Shown piece after piece: positions 34,891-47,383 of a stretch of 64,000 nucleotides of DNA (the stretch's first letter is position 1; every line of letters begins with the position of its first letter). The DNA comes from Smallanthus sonchifolius. Lineage: Eukaryota > Streptophyta > Magnoliopsida > Asterales > Asteraceae. Below the pieces are notes generated by a model. It was not told the origin of the DNA. It was given only the letters and a program-made list of their open reading frames with translations, and did not search any database. The translations under genes were made by a program, and so were the position numbers. The DNA lies in NCBI GenBank assembly GCA_023525975.1, contig CM042020.1, positions 113,693,207 through 113,757,206 of the forward strand, written 5' to 3'.

Positions 34891-36343
34891 CCCAAGCTAT
34901 ACTAAAACCAATAATAGTACGTAGTCAACTTAGGATAATAATCAATGCATGATTGATCAAATAATGGAGGAGTGAATGCTTGAAGCTTAAAGCCGGCGTG
35001 ATTTTTGCGTCATACTATCATTTCCTTGACTTATACTTCTTCACCGAAATATGTGTTTATGTGAGAACTTAATAAACTAATGTATTTATTTGTATTTTCC
35101 TTTTGTTACATTAAAATGTTAATGTGAGAACTTAATAAACTAATGTATTTATTTGTATTTTCCTTTTGTTACATTAAAATGTTATAAATATTTTTTTTAG
35201 AACTATAATGCTATCATAGAAACAAAACACACACATTTATTTAAAATGCATATGAATGATCAAACCAATTACATATTTTCTTAATGATGGAATTTTTAGA
35301 TCCATAGTAATAAAACATTTTTATGTTGAACTGAATCAAAGGATGCCGGACACTAAAATATTATTTACAAAAATTAATGAGGTGAAAACATGACCATAAT
35401 ACTAATTTGAGCCATAAAAATACACATGCATAACTTTTTTTCTGAACATCAACATTTTATTAAAAATGTAATCTCTTCGTTCCTTATGGTTGTTACTAGT
35501 CGATGTTTTAATAAAATTAAGCCGTTCAAAATAAACATTTTATTAAAAATATCAACGGAAAACTGAAAGCGACTCCAAAGTTAAATATGATTATAAACAT
35601 TTTTATCTGTTTTTTATGTAATTATCTTAAATGCATCATGTGTAAATGATTATAACATTTTTTTGTATTTTTAAAACTCTTTACTAAATGTGAGATACAA
35701 ATAATAAAAAAAAAAAAAAACATTAGAGTAAATATAATTGGTTGGAAAAATAAGAATTAAGGTGACGTAGTATGAGAAGGGTAGTGTGCCAGGCTTGCAC
35801 TCTAAACCTGGAAAAGGAATCCTCCACCTCCATTAGGTTGGGTTTGCTTCAAAGCCAACCCGATTCCCTCCCTTCACTTCTTACTTGCATCCATGCACAT
35901 GGAATATATTATATATTTATTATTTATCAATTATCATAATTATATATATAATATTTCCACTTTAAGAAAAGAAATTACATAACACCTTCATAGACATTAT
36001 TTCCTGCCAAATGATTGCAATATCATCAATTTTATGAAAGATAAAAATTACATATAAATTATATAACAACCTACTTTTTTAATTTATTTTCTCTTCATTT
36101 ACATGAAATTATATATTGCTATATAAGTATACATGTGTAGTTGGTTTTTTAATAGTAACTTCCAAGGTTGGAAAGGAAAAGCTCAATCGGTGGACATACT
36201 CACGGGGGCGGTTTCTATTTCTTACTCTTAACACCTTCACACATGTAGACATGCATATATATAACATATACATACAATTGTAACCCTAAACTCTAGCTTC
36301 CAAACCCCCCCTCTCTCCTTTTTTTGTGAAAGAAGCCTAGAAC
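34891..36343. other. Intergenic and promoter of the zinc-finger gene
   Basis: 35061-35186 is a 63-bp tandem duplication, two near-identical copies starting GTGAGAACTTAATAAACT. 35770-35890 is a GC-richer island. The last 100 bases before the ATG are C/T-rich (CCCCCCCTCTCTCC near 36305), as often seen in plant leaders. Confidence 0.5.
36253..36264 (+). promoter_or_regulatory. Possible TATA box of the zinc-finger gene
   Basis: CATATATATAAC lies about 85 bases upstream of the ATG at 36344, a plausible distance with a short leader. The region is AT-rich, so the assignment is weak. Confidence 0.3.
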
Positions 36344-37117
36344 ATGGAAGGTGGTCATGATGATCATGGTGTTACTATGATCACGGGGGTGATGAAAAGC
36401 CACATAAAGGGTAAACGAACGAAACGTCCGAGACCTTCATCGACGCTTACACTAACCCTAGCCTCCACCTCCTCCTCCACCACCAGCGAAACTGGTGCTC
36501 CAGCCAACCACGGTGGATTCTTCCACACGACCTCCAATGAGTTCACCAACATTTTTCAAGATAACCTTGCCAACAACGACCAAGACATAGCCAATTGCCT
36601 AATGCTTTTGGCTCACGGCCACCGTCTACCTCCACCGTTTCCATCCAACGTGGAGGTGCCACCTCGATCATATGTTTACGAATGTAAAACATGTGATCGC
36701 GGTTTCACCTCCTTTCAAGCCCTTGGTGGGCATAGAGCTAGCCACAACAAACCCCACAAGGATGTTCATGAACTTTCCAAAAATAGAACTTCTATTTTAA
36801 TTAGTCCAAACAAGACCTTATCATGTAACCCTAGTGGTTCCACCAAAGGACATAAGGTGCATGAATGTTCAATATGTGGCTCTGAGTTTACATCCGGTCA
36901 AGCACTAGGTGGTCACATGAGGCGGCATCGGTCCATGACCATGGCTACATCAAATGAGCATCGCGAGTCCAAGAAACACAAAACTTTAATACCGCTGGAT
37001 CTAAATCTTCCGGCTCCTATTGAGGATGATGATCACAAGGAAACCGATGATTCTTTTGGATCAAACAACCAAATCATTGTCTTTTCTGCACCTACCTTGG
37101 TTGGTTGTCATTTCTGA
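36344..37117 (+). CDS. C2H2 zinc-finger transcriptional repressor, ZAT5-like
   Basis: Single exon, 257 aa. Two plant-specific Q-type fingers bind DNA. Finger 1 has C114, C117, H130 and H134 around FQALGGH. Finger 2 has C175, C178, H191 and H195 around GQALGGH. A basic KGKRTKRPRP (22-31) should direct it to the nucleus. IANCLMLLAHG (82-92) is an L-box-like leucine segment. LDLNLPAP (218-225) near the C-terminus is an EAR repression motif that recruits TOPLESS-type corepressors. The order of KGKRTKR, leucine box, two widely spaced fingers and EAR matches the C1-2i group, closest to ZAT5 as I recall it. Length is normal. The first ATG of the frame is used and fits the leader. The gene is apparently intact. 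Family members act in stress and hormone responses; the specific role here is inference. Confidence 0.93.
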   Translation: MEGGHDDHGVTMITGVMKSHIKGKRTKRPRPSSTLTLTLASTSSSTTSETGAPANHGGFFHTTSNEFTNIFQDNLANNDQDIANCLMLLAHGHRLPPPFPSNVEVPPRSYVYECKTCDRGFTSFQALGGHRASHNKPHKDVHELSKNRTSILISPNKTLSCNPSGSTKGHKVHECSICGSEFTSGQALGGHMRRHRSMTMATSNEHRESKKHKTLIPLDLNLPAPIEDDDHKETDDSFGSNNQIIVFSAPTLVGCHF

Positions 37118-38252
37118 TCACAAGATGTACAATTAGTGTATGCTAACATCATTATATTCATTGGTAATTAGATTCCTTCGAATTCTTTTAATTTGTTCAT
37201 ATGAATATATGATTCATGGTGATTGTAGCATTAGATTGTTTGACGAGGTGGGAAATTAGAATTCATGATCGAATTGAGATTTCTTTATTATGTTTCTATG
37301 TACTGATTAGTTCTTTTGTTAATCAGTCATTATATAATAAAAAAAGAAATATAAAAGTAAATAATAAAAAAGGGAAAAATATAAAATATTATCGGTTCGG
37401 TTCGTCGAAAACCATAAAAAGGAAACCGCGATAACAGTTCTGATAATACCAATACCGGTTGGGATGTATTTTGTTGATTTGATGAGGACCCGGTTGTGTT
37501 TTGTTGATTTGATGACATTGATTGAATTTATTTTTGTATTGTGTATTCTTTTGTTGATTTGTCTATTTCAAGTTGATAATACACCACAATAGTACAGTAC
37601 CACATATTATTTTGAAGAAAAGAAACCTGGAAACTTAAAAGTTGTATTTATTTTTTTAAAAACCGAGCCCAATCGAACCGAGCCGATTTGGCTTGGTTTA
37701 AAACCAATCCGAGTTCAAGCCTAATATATTAGCTCGGTTTGCGAATCCGAGCCGAGCCGGCTCGGTTCAAAACCAATCCGAGTTCGAGCTCGCCCTAGCT
37801 CGGTTCGGTTCGACTTGTGAACAGCCCTGCCCGGGTTCGATCCTTGGTGGTGCCAATTTTTTTTAAATTTTTTATTTTTGTTATTTTTTAATCCAGCTTT
37901 TTTTATTTTTGTTTTTTCAATGTTTTTTTAAAGTTTTAACATTTTTTTAACCTGCAATACGTGCCCAGCCGCGTACCGTGGGTATCACAACTAGTTTATC
38001 ACAAAGTCGTATAAAGATATTTTTTTAAAAGATACGTTGGTTAAAGTAATCCAAACCAAAAAACGAGAAGATGGATGATTTATGTAATTGCAGTACACTT
38101 TGTAAAAATTGTTCTATTACAACCAAGTTGGGGGACCTTTTAGGCTTTACATAAACATATAGGGTCTTTTCAACAATTTCACCATAAATATATTCCCTTC
38201 TTCCCTTCCATCTTTTTAAACTTCTATTCGCCTACTTGTATACCGGCGGTCA
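37118..38252. other. Intergenic between zinc-finger and ankyrin genes
   Basis: 37640-37830 has repeated CCGAGCCGAGCC and GCTCGGTTCGGTTCG motifs ending in TGTGAACAGCCCTG, like a hAT subterminal region, but its partner end is unclear. 37846-37860 has a short GGGTTCGATCC box. 38160-38252 is the likely leader of the ankyrin gene. Confidence 0.4.
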
Positions 38253-39779
38253 ATGGCGGTTCCCGGGAGGCACAACGGCATGATGGACGGTGACGACGAT
38301 GAAGACGGAATCCTTTTCGTAGAAGAAGGCGCGTTTCCGGAATCTGATTTCGAGGATACCCTTCCCCACCTTCGCGACCTCGCCGCCGCCGCCGTGCGCG
38401 GCGACGTTGAAGCACTTCGTCAAGCCCTCGGTAATCTACCCTGTGGCCTTTATACATTTAGTTTACCTGCCGATGATTTGTTCATGTTCTTGTTTCGAAT
38501 GAATAATAAAAAACGATAGAGATCATTATTGTTCGATTATTTATGTTAGGGTTTGGGAACTCAAAGTTTAAAACTAAAATTAGCTATAATTTGCAGATTG
38601 ATTGTTCTGAATTTAGTTGTTGGTGAGGGTTATTGTTGTTTATGATCACAATCCCTTAATTTTCTATTTTGACTCGCATATAATGATATTTTTTCCACTC
38701 TTTCAATCAAAATAGATAATTTGGATGGCAGCATTGATGAACCAGTTGAGGATGGTGACACTGCTCTTCATCTCACCTGTCTCTATGGGCATCTGTCTTG
38801 TGTCCAGGTGAGTTTAGGGGGAATATATATATATTTATTTATATATATACACACACACACACATTTGTGCTTTAGTATACATTGTAGATCCACAAGATTA
38901 CTCTATTTTTTTTACTGTTAATACGTATGAGGGGAAAAGGTTTGACTGTTTGACCAACTATAACCGTGATCTTTTTCATTTAGCTATTGTTGGAAAGTGG
39001 AGCTTCAGTGGAGGCTAAGGATGAAGATGGCGGAATTCCTCTGCATGATGCTTGTGCTGGAGGTTAGCCATATACTCTTACCGTTTGTTTTATAAAACAA
39101 TGCATTATTCGCCTATAATTTATGTTCACTTGCAACTGCAGGATATCCGGAAATAGTCCAACTGTTGATTGGTAAAGCCGATTCTCCAGAATGCGTGAAA
39201 AGAATGCTTGAATCAGTTGATGTAGAAGGCGACACTGTAAGTTACGTTTCATTTGTGACAGTGATAGTATTTCCGATATTAAAGTATGCAAGTGTATTAT
39301 ATCCATAATCGGGTAACTTATGCTTGATCTAATTTTTAAAATTAGGGTTCAATTAGGCGTCAGTCAGAGCAATTTTTGTATTTCTTCCATTTTCAACAAA
39401 AAATATTTGGGTCAACCCAATTAGCACTGAATTGACTACCTAATTTCAAGCACAATTGCTCTTGGGACAGCCAAATTGTTGGATTTTTTCATATATTAAT
39501 TCATATGATCTTGGGACAGCCTCTTCATCACGCGGCTAGAGGGGAACATGAGGAAACTGTCCAGCTTTTACTTTCAATCGGGGCATCAAATAGTAAAACA
39601 AATGTGTACGGAAAGGTTGGTATTTGATTGATTGAAGGTTCATGTTTTCTTTTCTAGTCATACGTGGCTAATGTGTCAAAACTTGACAGACCCCCGGAGA
39701 GCTAGCTGAACCCCATACAGAAACTTGGGCGATCTTAGAAGCTGCAGGTAGACCGAGTGCAGTGGCAGCCCAGGTTTAA
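38253..39779 (+). CDS. Ankyrin-repeat protein
   Basis: Six exons with GT-AG borders: 38253-38430, 38716-38807, 38984-39062, 39142-39236, 39520-39615, 39690-39779. The joined length is 630 bases, giving 209 aa, and all phases agree. The N-terminus MAVPGRHNGMMDGDDDEDG is acidic. A helix DLAAAAVRGDVEALRQAL follows, then ankyrin repeats: DGDTALHLTCLYGHLSCVQ with LLLESGASVEAKD, DGGIPLHDACAGGYPEIVQL, and DTPLHHAARGEHEETVQLLL with YGKTPGELA. There is no membrane segment or signal peptide, so a soluble protein-binding adaptor is likely. It resembles a small single-copy plant ankyrin family whose function I cannot state. Its stop is about 440 bp from that of the convergent RABC2-type gene. Confidence 0.9.
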
Positions 39780-40219
39780 CAGTAATATCTAAATTTCCAT
39801 TTTTGTTTGTTGAGACTTGAGATAGATTATTTTCATGATTAAAGGATTGTATGATTAAATATTATTTTTGGTAGTTCATAACATGATCAAATACTTATTA
39901 ACAAAACTGATATGATTGAAACCACATAGAATTGTTAGAATCACTTGTTATCACTAGACAAATTCACAACACATCACCATCGTTAGTGGCAAGTTATTTA
40001 CAAATCATAACTACATAACATAGCAAAACATGATCACAACTTTACATGAGGAATTGGAATCAGAATTTTTTCAGCTTTTCTTCCCAGCGTAGCGATGCCT
40101 CAACCGCAACCGTAATTACATGAAGACATTGTAGACTGACATGTATTTTTTGGAATTATTAAGAAGCTCACCAGACGGGTTAGACGGGTGGAACCACAAG
40201 ACATGTTTTGGAGCATCTT
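39780..40219. other. Convergent intergenic region
   Basis: This holds the 3' ends of the ankyrin gene (plus) and the RABC2-type gene (minus). It is AT-rich with no ORF. The two untranslated regions may approach or overlap. Confidence 0.5.
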
Positions 40220-43200
40220 TTATGAGCAACAGCCACTGCTCTGCGTTCTAGCCTGGTGCTCTGGTTTCTGCTTCATTATGTTTCTCTTCACCACTGTAGA
40301 CCCTTCTTCTAGAAGACTCGGGACCTCCATTATCTGCAATATTATCATGTGTTAGAGTCAGACCTCATTAATGTAGAGTTGCAGGTGGATCACTTTAGTA
40401 TAGGTCATAACAGGCTAGATTAAATTGGGTCGACCTGCAGACACTATTTTTTAGTAGAAATAGAGTTAAGAGCGCGATAGTTTTGACTATAGAAAAATAT
40501 CACTGCGATAGTAATCTAAGTCTTTGAATATAAACAACTTTACCTTTAGTGCAAGCTCTTCAAAACATTGATATACATTTTTTTGAGTTCTAGCACTGCA
40601 TTCAAGAAACAAACAACCCAGCTCTTTTGCAAGAGCAGCACCTTCTTCCCTGCTTACAAACCTTTCTGAGTCCTGAAATAGAACTTAAAACTTAGCTATG
40701 CTAAAATGAAATATGATAAATTTTCAAAAATACACACGTAGAAGCATATTACACATTAAAATAGAATATGGAGATTACTTTGTCAACTTTATTTCCAACA
40801 AGCATCTTCACACAGGCTTGATTAGTAGAGTAAAGATCCACTTCTTTGGCCCATATTTCAGACACGTTTGTGAATGTTTCTCTCCTTGTAACATCATACA
40901 CTGTAACACGATACAATGTTTAATGTATCACTAGATATTAGTTAACACCATGTAGTATTTTCTATCAATAATATAATATGAATAGCCATGGTTGGAAAAA
41001 TCGCTAGGCGCTAGGCCGGCGGTGGGGTGGGGCCTAGGCCTAGGCAGGATTAATCGGGGCCTAGACGGGATTAATCGGATTGGAATTTTTATATGTAATT
41101 TTCAGTTTTTTATATATATACACACATTTTTATATGTAATTTTTATAAAAATGTTCATTTTTAAATATTTATACACATATTTGGCTGGAATTTGAAGGGT
41201 TTGGCTGGAAAATCCAAGGTTTTCGCTGGAATTTGGCCGCCTAGGACCGATTATGATTAATGGTCCCCCTAGCTCAAAATTACAAGTTAAATAGCCGCCT
41301 AGCTCCTAGGCCTGATTTTTACAACACTATGAATAGCTATAAATCCATTTAAGCTTCAAAGACATGCATGTGTAATACTAGTGAATAGAAATATGTGTAG
41401 GTATATTTTACAGTTTTGGATATAAATGAAGTGATTGTGTACCAAGAATAATCCCTTGGGCACCTCTGTAGTAGGAGCTGGTCAATGTCCTGAATCTCTC
41501 CTGTCCAGCTGCAATAACCAGTATAAAGATCACAAATCAGGAACCAGTAATGGTGAATTTTTAGATGTAACAATTTTTTGGGATATTTTTTACACATTTT
41601 TTTATGTCTGTTCCTAAAAGTTCACTTATGCTTTGATTATTATCTGGGAAGAGGATAAAAGGTAAAATGTACACAACCAGCATTGACATAATTGCATGCA
41701 AACAGATGGCAGTTATCTAGAATCAAGTTTTTCGAATTATTGTTAGAAAAATTAGAGAAAAAAATGGTTTTAAACTTTGGACACATGTAATTATGTGTGT
41801 AGTTAAAGGCTTTGCAACAGCCAATGAGCTAAGATGTGTTGAGATAGAGTTAAAGCTGAATGAGATATGGTGTTTAAAATGGAAATTGAAAGGAGAAAAT
41901 GCAATGGTCTGATTGGCTTGAAAAAATCTAACATGATTACGCTCGACTAGGGGACCCAAAATTTCAGGCTCGTGCAAGGTTTTGCTTCAACCCAGTTTTC
42001 TCACTTTGTACCAGCAACTCATCAAACAAAAACGGGACGGTGATCAATTTATCTGTTCACAAGTTGTTTAACTACGCTTTAAAACATTTAGTTACAAGTT
42101 AAGATGTTTTAGTGCAGTTTTAGGCATGTTGGTCATCTCTAGCAATGTCAAACCCAGTCCTCTTCTTGTGTTTAATTGTTTAACATGTTGCTGCTGTTTC
42201 TGGTTTGGTTTCTGTTATTGTATTTACTTTTCTTTGAACTTCATTTTATCAATTATAGAACTGCATTAATCTACAATGCATACCTGTGTCCCATATTGTA
42301 AGTTTTAATCTTTTCCCGCCAACAGTAAACAGCTTGATTTTGAAGTCAACACCTGCTCAACAAATAAAGAGTAAAATAAGTAAGATTTGCAGCAAAGTGA
42401 GAAGATTTTCCAGTTGTTAAAGCGTAAGACAGAATCTCTCATCGTTTTTCCAGCAAAGTGAGAAGATTTGCAACTTATACACAACATATAGCAGTGAGCC
42501 ATTAGGGCTATCATTCAACTGCATTTACAAATGACAAGCAAAGCAATAAATGATGAAGGTTACACTTAAACAAAACCATATAAAATATCATGAAATAGTG
42601 GGACCAAGTTCATTTCTCTTTTACACCAATAATAACTTCTTGTTTACCTCATGACAAGGGCAAGACACTTTTTTGTTATTATAATCGTGAAAACCTACAA
42701 ACCAACCACCACCATACCCAATCCCACCGATAGCAAAGTTATTGGTAGGGTCTGGGATGGGTGAGATGTAGGCAAGTCATACCTCTATCTAATACGATAG
42801 AGGGGCTGCTTTCGGGGAAACCCGGGCCCCAACTCCAAACACCTTGTCGGGACCTGAAAACCTATTAATGACATGTTAGGTAGGTGTCTTCAAGGGGTTT
42901 AAAAATAGAAAACCAGTAAAAGCTGGATTCGAACCTGAGACCTCTGCGAGAGCGTCTCAAGCGCGCTTACATTATGTCACCCCCTCGAAGATTAGGACAT
43001 TTGTTTAGACACAAAATATCACCGAAGAACCGAGCCAGAAAGATGAACACACAAACATAACATGTCATTAATGTCTATAGACGGTCAAATGCACTTGATA
43101 CCATATACTAGATCCTAAGTCACTCTTCACTGCCACTGCTCCATCAACCAACATTGTAAACTCAACAAATCTAATACTTTCAGCAGAGAAGACAGGGAGA

Positions 43201-43580
43201 AATGCTTGATCCATTTGGAAAAATAATTAGACTTAATTAATATTGTACGATTTACAACAAAATCCATATCTATTTTGCTTAAGCAAATGTTTAATATAAT
43301 TAGCAAAATTAAACATATCAAAGAACTAAAATCGGTAGGTACTCTACAGTCTACAGAATACACATCCAAACTACATCAATTCAGTGGACGAAACAGGCGT
43401 TCATAAAATTCCAAAAAAAAAACGATTTAGTACAAATGAACTGAAATTACCGATAGTCGGAGCTAGATCGTCGACGGTGTTGGAAATGAAACTGACGAGA
43501 AGACTACTCTTGCCGACACCGGAATCTCCAATCAATAAGATCTTAAACGACAGATCGTACTGACCGGACGATGAACTCAT
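40220..43580 (-). CDS. Small GTPase of the RABC2 (Rab18-like) group
   Basis: Six exons: 43580-43451, 42352-42284, 41508-41443, 40900-40779, 40672-40544, 40333-40220. Together they give 630 bases and 209 aa with consistent phases. It acts as a membrane-trafficking switch. The P-loop is GDSGVGKS (18-25), switch I contains APTIG with T42, and switch II starts WDTAGQERFR (64-73). NKVD (125-128) and ECSA (153-156) contact guanine. The end GCCS carries two cysteines for geranylgeranylation. The N-terminus [20 protein letters not shown] and [16 protein letters not shown] near the C-terminus are RABC2 traits; the Arabidopsis counterpart is almost the same length. Intron 1 contains a SINE-like stretch and intron 3 a hAT MITE, with exons unaffected. 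A foldback MULE lies 300 bp upstream of the ATG and may affect the promoter. Confidence 0.95.
40987..41329. mobile_element. hAT-like MITE in intron 3 of the RABC2-type gene
   Basis: The ends CATGGTTGGAAAAATC and GATTTTTACAACACTA are inverted repeats with perfect 8-bp flanks TGAATAGC (40979-40986 and 41330-41337). The subterminal regions repeat CTAGGCCTAGG motifs. There is no ORF of interest. Confidence 0.82.
42690..42985 (-). mobile_element. SINE-like element in intron 1 of the RABC2-type gene
   Basis: The minus strand has GAGGTCTCAGGTTCGAATCC, a B-box-like sequence after a tRNA-like head. A body with CGGGTTTCCCCGAAAGCAGC and CCTCTATCGTATTAGATAG follows. The ends and target duplication were not resolved. 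Confidence 0.45.
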
Positions 43581-43879
43581 TCTACCGAATCAAAAATCAG
43601 CGTTCGGTATCTATATCTCCGAGCAACAAACAAATCTCACACACAGTGTACGTGATCAATCTCTGCACAAAGAGTGATTTCTTAATACACCGTATCTACA
43701 CCAATGGCATGAAATTTGTGGATGAAATTGAGTAACTGAAAGCTGGAATCTAGAGAGAGAAAACATGGTTTACCTGAGGGATGAGTGGTTCCTTTCTGGA
43801 GACTGGAAGTGAGATGCGAATCCGGTCACCAATCACACGTTTCGGTCTTTGCTCATTCCACAGATTTTTATTGTATTTT
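43581..43879 (-). promoter_or_regulatory. 5' region of the RABC2-type gene
   Basis: This 300-bp interval between the start codon and the MULE must hold the leader and probably the core promoter. TCTCTCTAGATTCC near 43750 is pyrimidine-rich on the minus strand. No TATA box is clear, which would fit a housekeeping gene. Confidence 0.35.
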
Positions 43880-44481
43880 GAGTAAACTGCCATTTTCGTC
43901 CCTGTGGTTTGGTCAAAATTGCCACTTTCATCCAATAGTTTGTTTTTTTGTATCTGGGTCCTCGTGGTTTTAAAATATTGCCATTTTCATCCTCGTGGTT
44001 TTAAAAAATTGCCACTTTCATCCAGTCAGCTAACACCGTCCGTTTTTCTCAATTAAATGAGGGGTATTTCAGTCCTTTTACATATTTGTTTTATTTCTTC
44101 ATCTTTTTTACTCTCACTTTTTAATCATAGAAACAAGCGACGGAGGTGTTCCAGTGGTGCTCGTCGGAAACTGGTCAGGAAAAGAGGAAGAAGGCCAGCA
44201 GGTGGATGATTAAATTAGAGGTTAAATTGGGGATGATTAAAAAGTGAGAGTAAAAAAGATGAAAAAATAAAACAAATAAGTAAAAGGACTGAAATACCCC
44301 TCATTTAACTGAGAAAAACGGACGGTGTTAGCTGACTGGATGAAAGTGGCAATATTTTAAAACCACGAGGATGAAAATGGCAATATTTTAAAACCATGAG
44401 GACCCAGATACAAAAAAACAAACTATTGGATGAAAGTGGCAATTTTGACCAAACCACAGGGACGAAAATGACAGTTTACTG
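43880..44481. mobile_element. Foldback MULE-type element
   Basis: The two arms of roughly 240 bases are inverted copies of one another, beginning GAGTAAACTGCCATTTTCGT and ending GAAAATGACAGTTTACTG, around a short centre near 44110-44220. The 9-bp duplication TTGTATTTT (43871-43879 and 44482-44490) is the Mutator-like length. There is no transposase. Confidence 0.88.
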
Positions 44482-44490
44482 TTGTATTTT

Positions 44491-46388
44491 AAAAAAAGTT
44501 TTATTAAGCATAATATTTACAAAGTTTAATTTTTAATAATGTTTGGGTAGGTCACTCAATTATGTAAATATGTTTTTTTTTATAGTAAAAATTGGTTGCC
44601 ACGATGTTAGAAAAATATAAAATAATCATTATATCTTTTAGGTTAGTTTTTATAATCATTAAAATAATTTCTGAGCCAGCCCCCTACCATTTTCCACTTG
44701 AATGGTATGTCCAGCAAGGATAATTTTATTGTTTTGTATTAGACTATGTCGGTTATAGATAGTTAAGTTTAATATTGTCTAGGGTATCAAAGTGTAATTA
44801 GTTTTTATATATATATTTCTAGTTACAATGAACAAAAGGGGTCAAGGGGCAACGTCCTCGGCGGGGTCTGGGGAAACCGATTATCATATCTCATAGACTC
44901 TGGAGCCAGATTCTGATCTACCCAATTGGTAGAAATTACACCATCAATGTTAACTGATTACTGAGCGATCAATAATAACTGAGAGATCAGTACGAACGAT
45001 GCTATCAATAGGAACTGTTGTTCGTGCCGATGACCAACCATCAGTAGCAACTTAATTACTACTGACATAAACAAATCATTGGTAGTAACTAAGTTTTTAC
45101 TAACATAAGCAAATAGTATGAAATATCGGTAACCGATCGTTAGAATTAACTATCATCTATTTTAACCTACAAAATAACACGTTTCATGAAATATTGTGTA
45201 GTTTCAACTAAACGTTCTGATGGTTTGAAACACATAAAATGCAATCTTTGGTCTATTCCAGGTACAGTTTCATAAGAGAAACATACATATTAGTTTTTTT
45301 TTTCTGAATTGTCCAATTGAAATTTTCAGTGTCTTGTTAAAATACTTTAATCTGAAAGTGACAATATGTTTTAGAATTATCATGCAGAAATTATCTACAA
45401 TATAACCTACATATTATGTGTTTTGATTTGGCTGATTAAGAGGTTCGGGCTATTGGGTCAACCCAGAGATGCTCCTATGTGTTGTCCTATCTACCGAAAA
45501 TAAATAATTATATGTTGTTTTTTTCCTGATAAATAAATATATAGAACATGTTAGAAAGTTTAAAAAGAGAAAATATACGAAGGGAGCATGGGTACAATAT
45601 GATGGGGCAAACCCACAAGTCAGATGGAAAGAAGTGTTATGATGTGAAGCTATTATGGCGTGTAGGGCTTACTCACTTGAATGCTGTTTTTGGGGCTCCA
45701 TTTTGGACTTTATTTCTTTGTGAGTTATCTATCTAGGTTAGGATCCGGTTAGAATGATAATCAATATTTTATGTAATAACTACTTTTAATCAATCACACA
45801 GGTTTACGACGTTTTTGTTTTTATAATATAAAGTTGTAATATTATCAGCACCCCTATAGTCATAGGCAGATCTGTCTTCTTTTTTTTTTTTTTTCCTGAG
45901 CCACTAAATTCTCCGTAGTAGGCTGCTGAGTAGACTGTTCTTTCGGATTAGGACTTGGACTGTTGGAGCATGAACATATTGTGATCTTCAGTCTTGTAGA
46001 GCTTGCCTCTACATGGCGTTAGTTGTATGCCTGTCATACGAAAAATCGGGACAGTGCTCAGCAAGGTACTGTAACGAGTATATTGTACGACTGGTTAAGA
46101 AGAGTAACGACGGTTACTCGGTGGCGACGGTCACCTGTAGAAAGCTTATGGTGGGCAGCCGCCCTCCATGAAAAAAATTTTATTGTCATATACGCATTAA
46201 AATCTTGAACGTCCCTCATAAAATTTTGCAATAGCCCCCCGATCGCCTCCATGAAAAAAAAAATTAGTGTTATATACGCCTTATATTGCTAGTCAACCGA
46301 CCCCATGAAAAAAAAAATTAGGTTCGCCAATGCCTATAGTTACGTTGTGTTTATCTTTAACAATGTTTAGACGTTAACTTTTTAGTTG

Positions 46389-46424
<36 letters not shown>

Positions 46425-46621
46425 TTTTAATATTATCAACACTTTAGCTGCAACGCATGCATTTGCGTAAAGGTTTTGCTTTTTTATATAAAGTTTCGAA
46501 GACGTTGATTTCTTTTGCGGTTTAATGAGATGCAACGTGTAAAGGTTTTGCTTTTTTATATAAAATTACGAGGACGTTAATTTTTTTCACTATTTAACGC
46601 ACCGCAACACACGAGTTTTAA
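44491..46621. other. Intergenic, nothing firmly recognised
   Basis: AT-rich with scattered short ORFs. 46210-46320 contains two similar stretches around CCATGAAAAAAAAAATTAG, transposon-like but undefined. A (TA)n run is at 46395-46420. Confidence 0.45.
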
Positions 46622-47381
46622 TCTATACTATATAATAAATAAAGGTTTTTACATGCCACGTGTCGCCTCCAGATTCATTCTCATCAATTTTTTTCATGTC
46701 TCTCTCTCTTATTAAATACACATCTATCTTTTAATCTATATCTATAGTATATAATAAATAAAAGTTTTTACATGCCACGTGTCGACTCCACATTCATTCT
46801 CATCAATTTTTTTCCCGTCTCTCTCTCTTATTAAATACACATCTATCTTTTAATCTATAGTTATATCTATACTATATAATAAATAAAGGTTTTTACATGT
46901 CACGTGTCGCCTCCACATTCATTCTCATCAATTTTTTTCCTGTCTCTCCCTCTCTTATTAAATACACCTATATCTTTTAATAATAATATATTTTTTAAAG
47001 AAAATACTAATCTATATCTATACTATATAATAAATAAAGGTTTTCACATGTCACGTGTCGCCTCCACATTCATTCTCATTAATTTTTTTCCCGCATCTCT
47101 CTCTTATTAAATACACCACTATCTTTTAATAATAATATATTTTTTTAAAGAAAATACTAATTATACTAATAAAACACATTTATTTTAAATTATCCCTTAT
47201 TATATGAAACTTTGAAATAAAATTATGTAACTTTTATTTTCAATCATATAGTAATGAAAGTCATAAAGATTTAAAATATATATACATAAAGATATATTTT
47301 AAATAATGATACATAAAGATTTAATAATTTTATATATTGATATTTTTCACCCCGTGTGTATTACACGGGAATCTAACCTAG
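46622..47381 (+). mobile_element. Helitron with four successive 5' ends
   Basis: Helitron 5' ends (TCTATACTATATAATAAATA or a one-base variant) occur at 46622, 46741, 46866 and 47017, each followed by ACGTG and a GCCTCC-type box. A single 3' end is present: the hairpin CCCGTGTGTATTACACGGG, spacer AATCTAAC, then CTAG at 47378-47381 followed by T. There is no Rep/helicase, so the element is non-autonomous. Confidence 0.82.
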
Positions 47382-47383
47382 TA

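Noticed and set aside
34755..34952. tRNA gene at the GGGTTCGAGCC box
   Set aside because: Only the B-box half resembles a tRNA. The anticodon and acceptor arms cannot be paired, and the following body is Au SINE-like.
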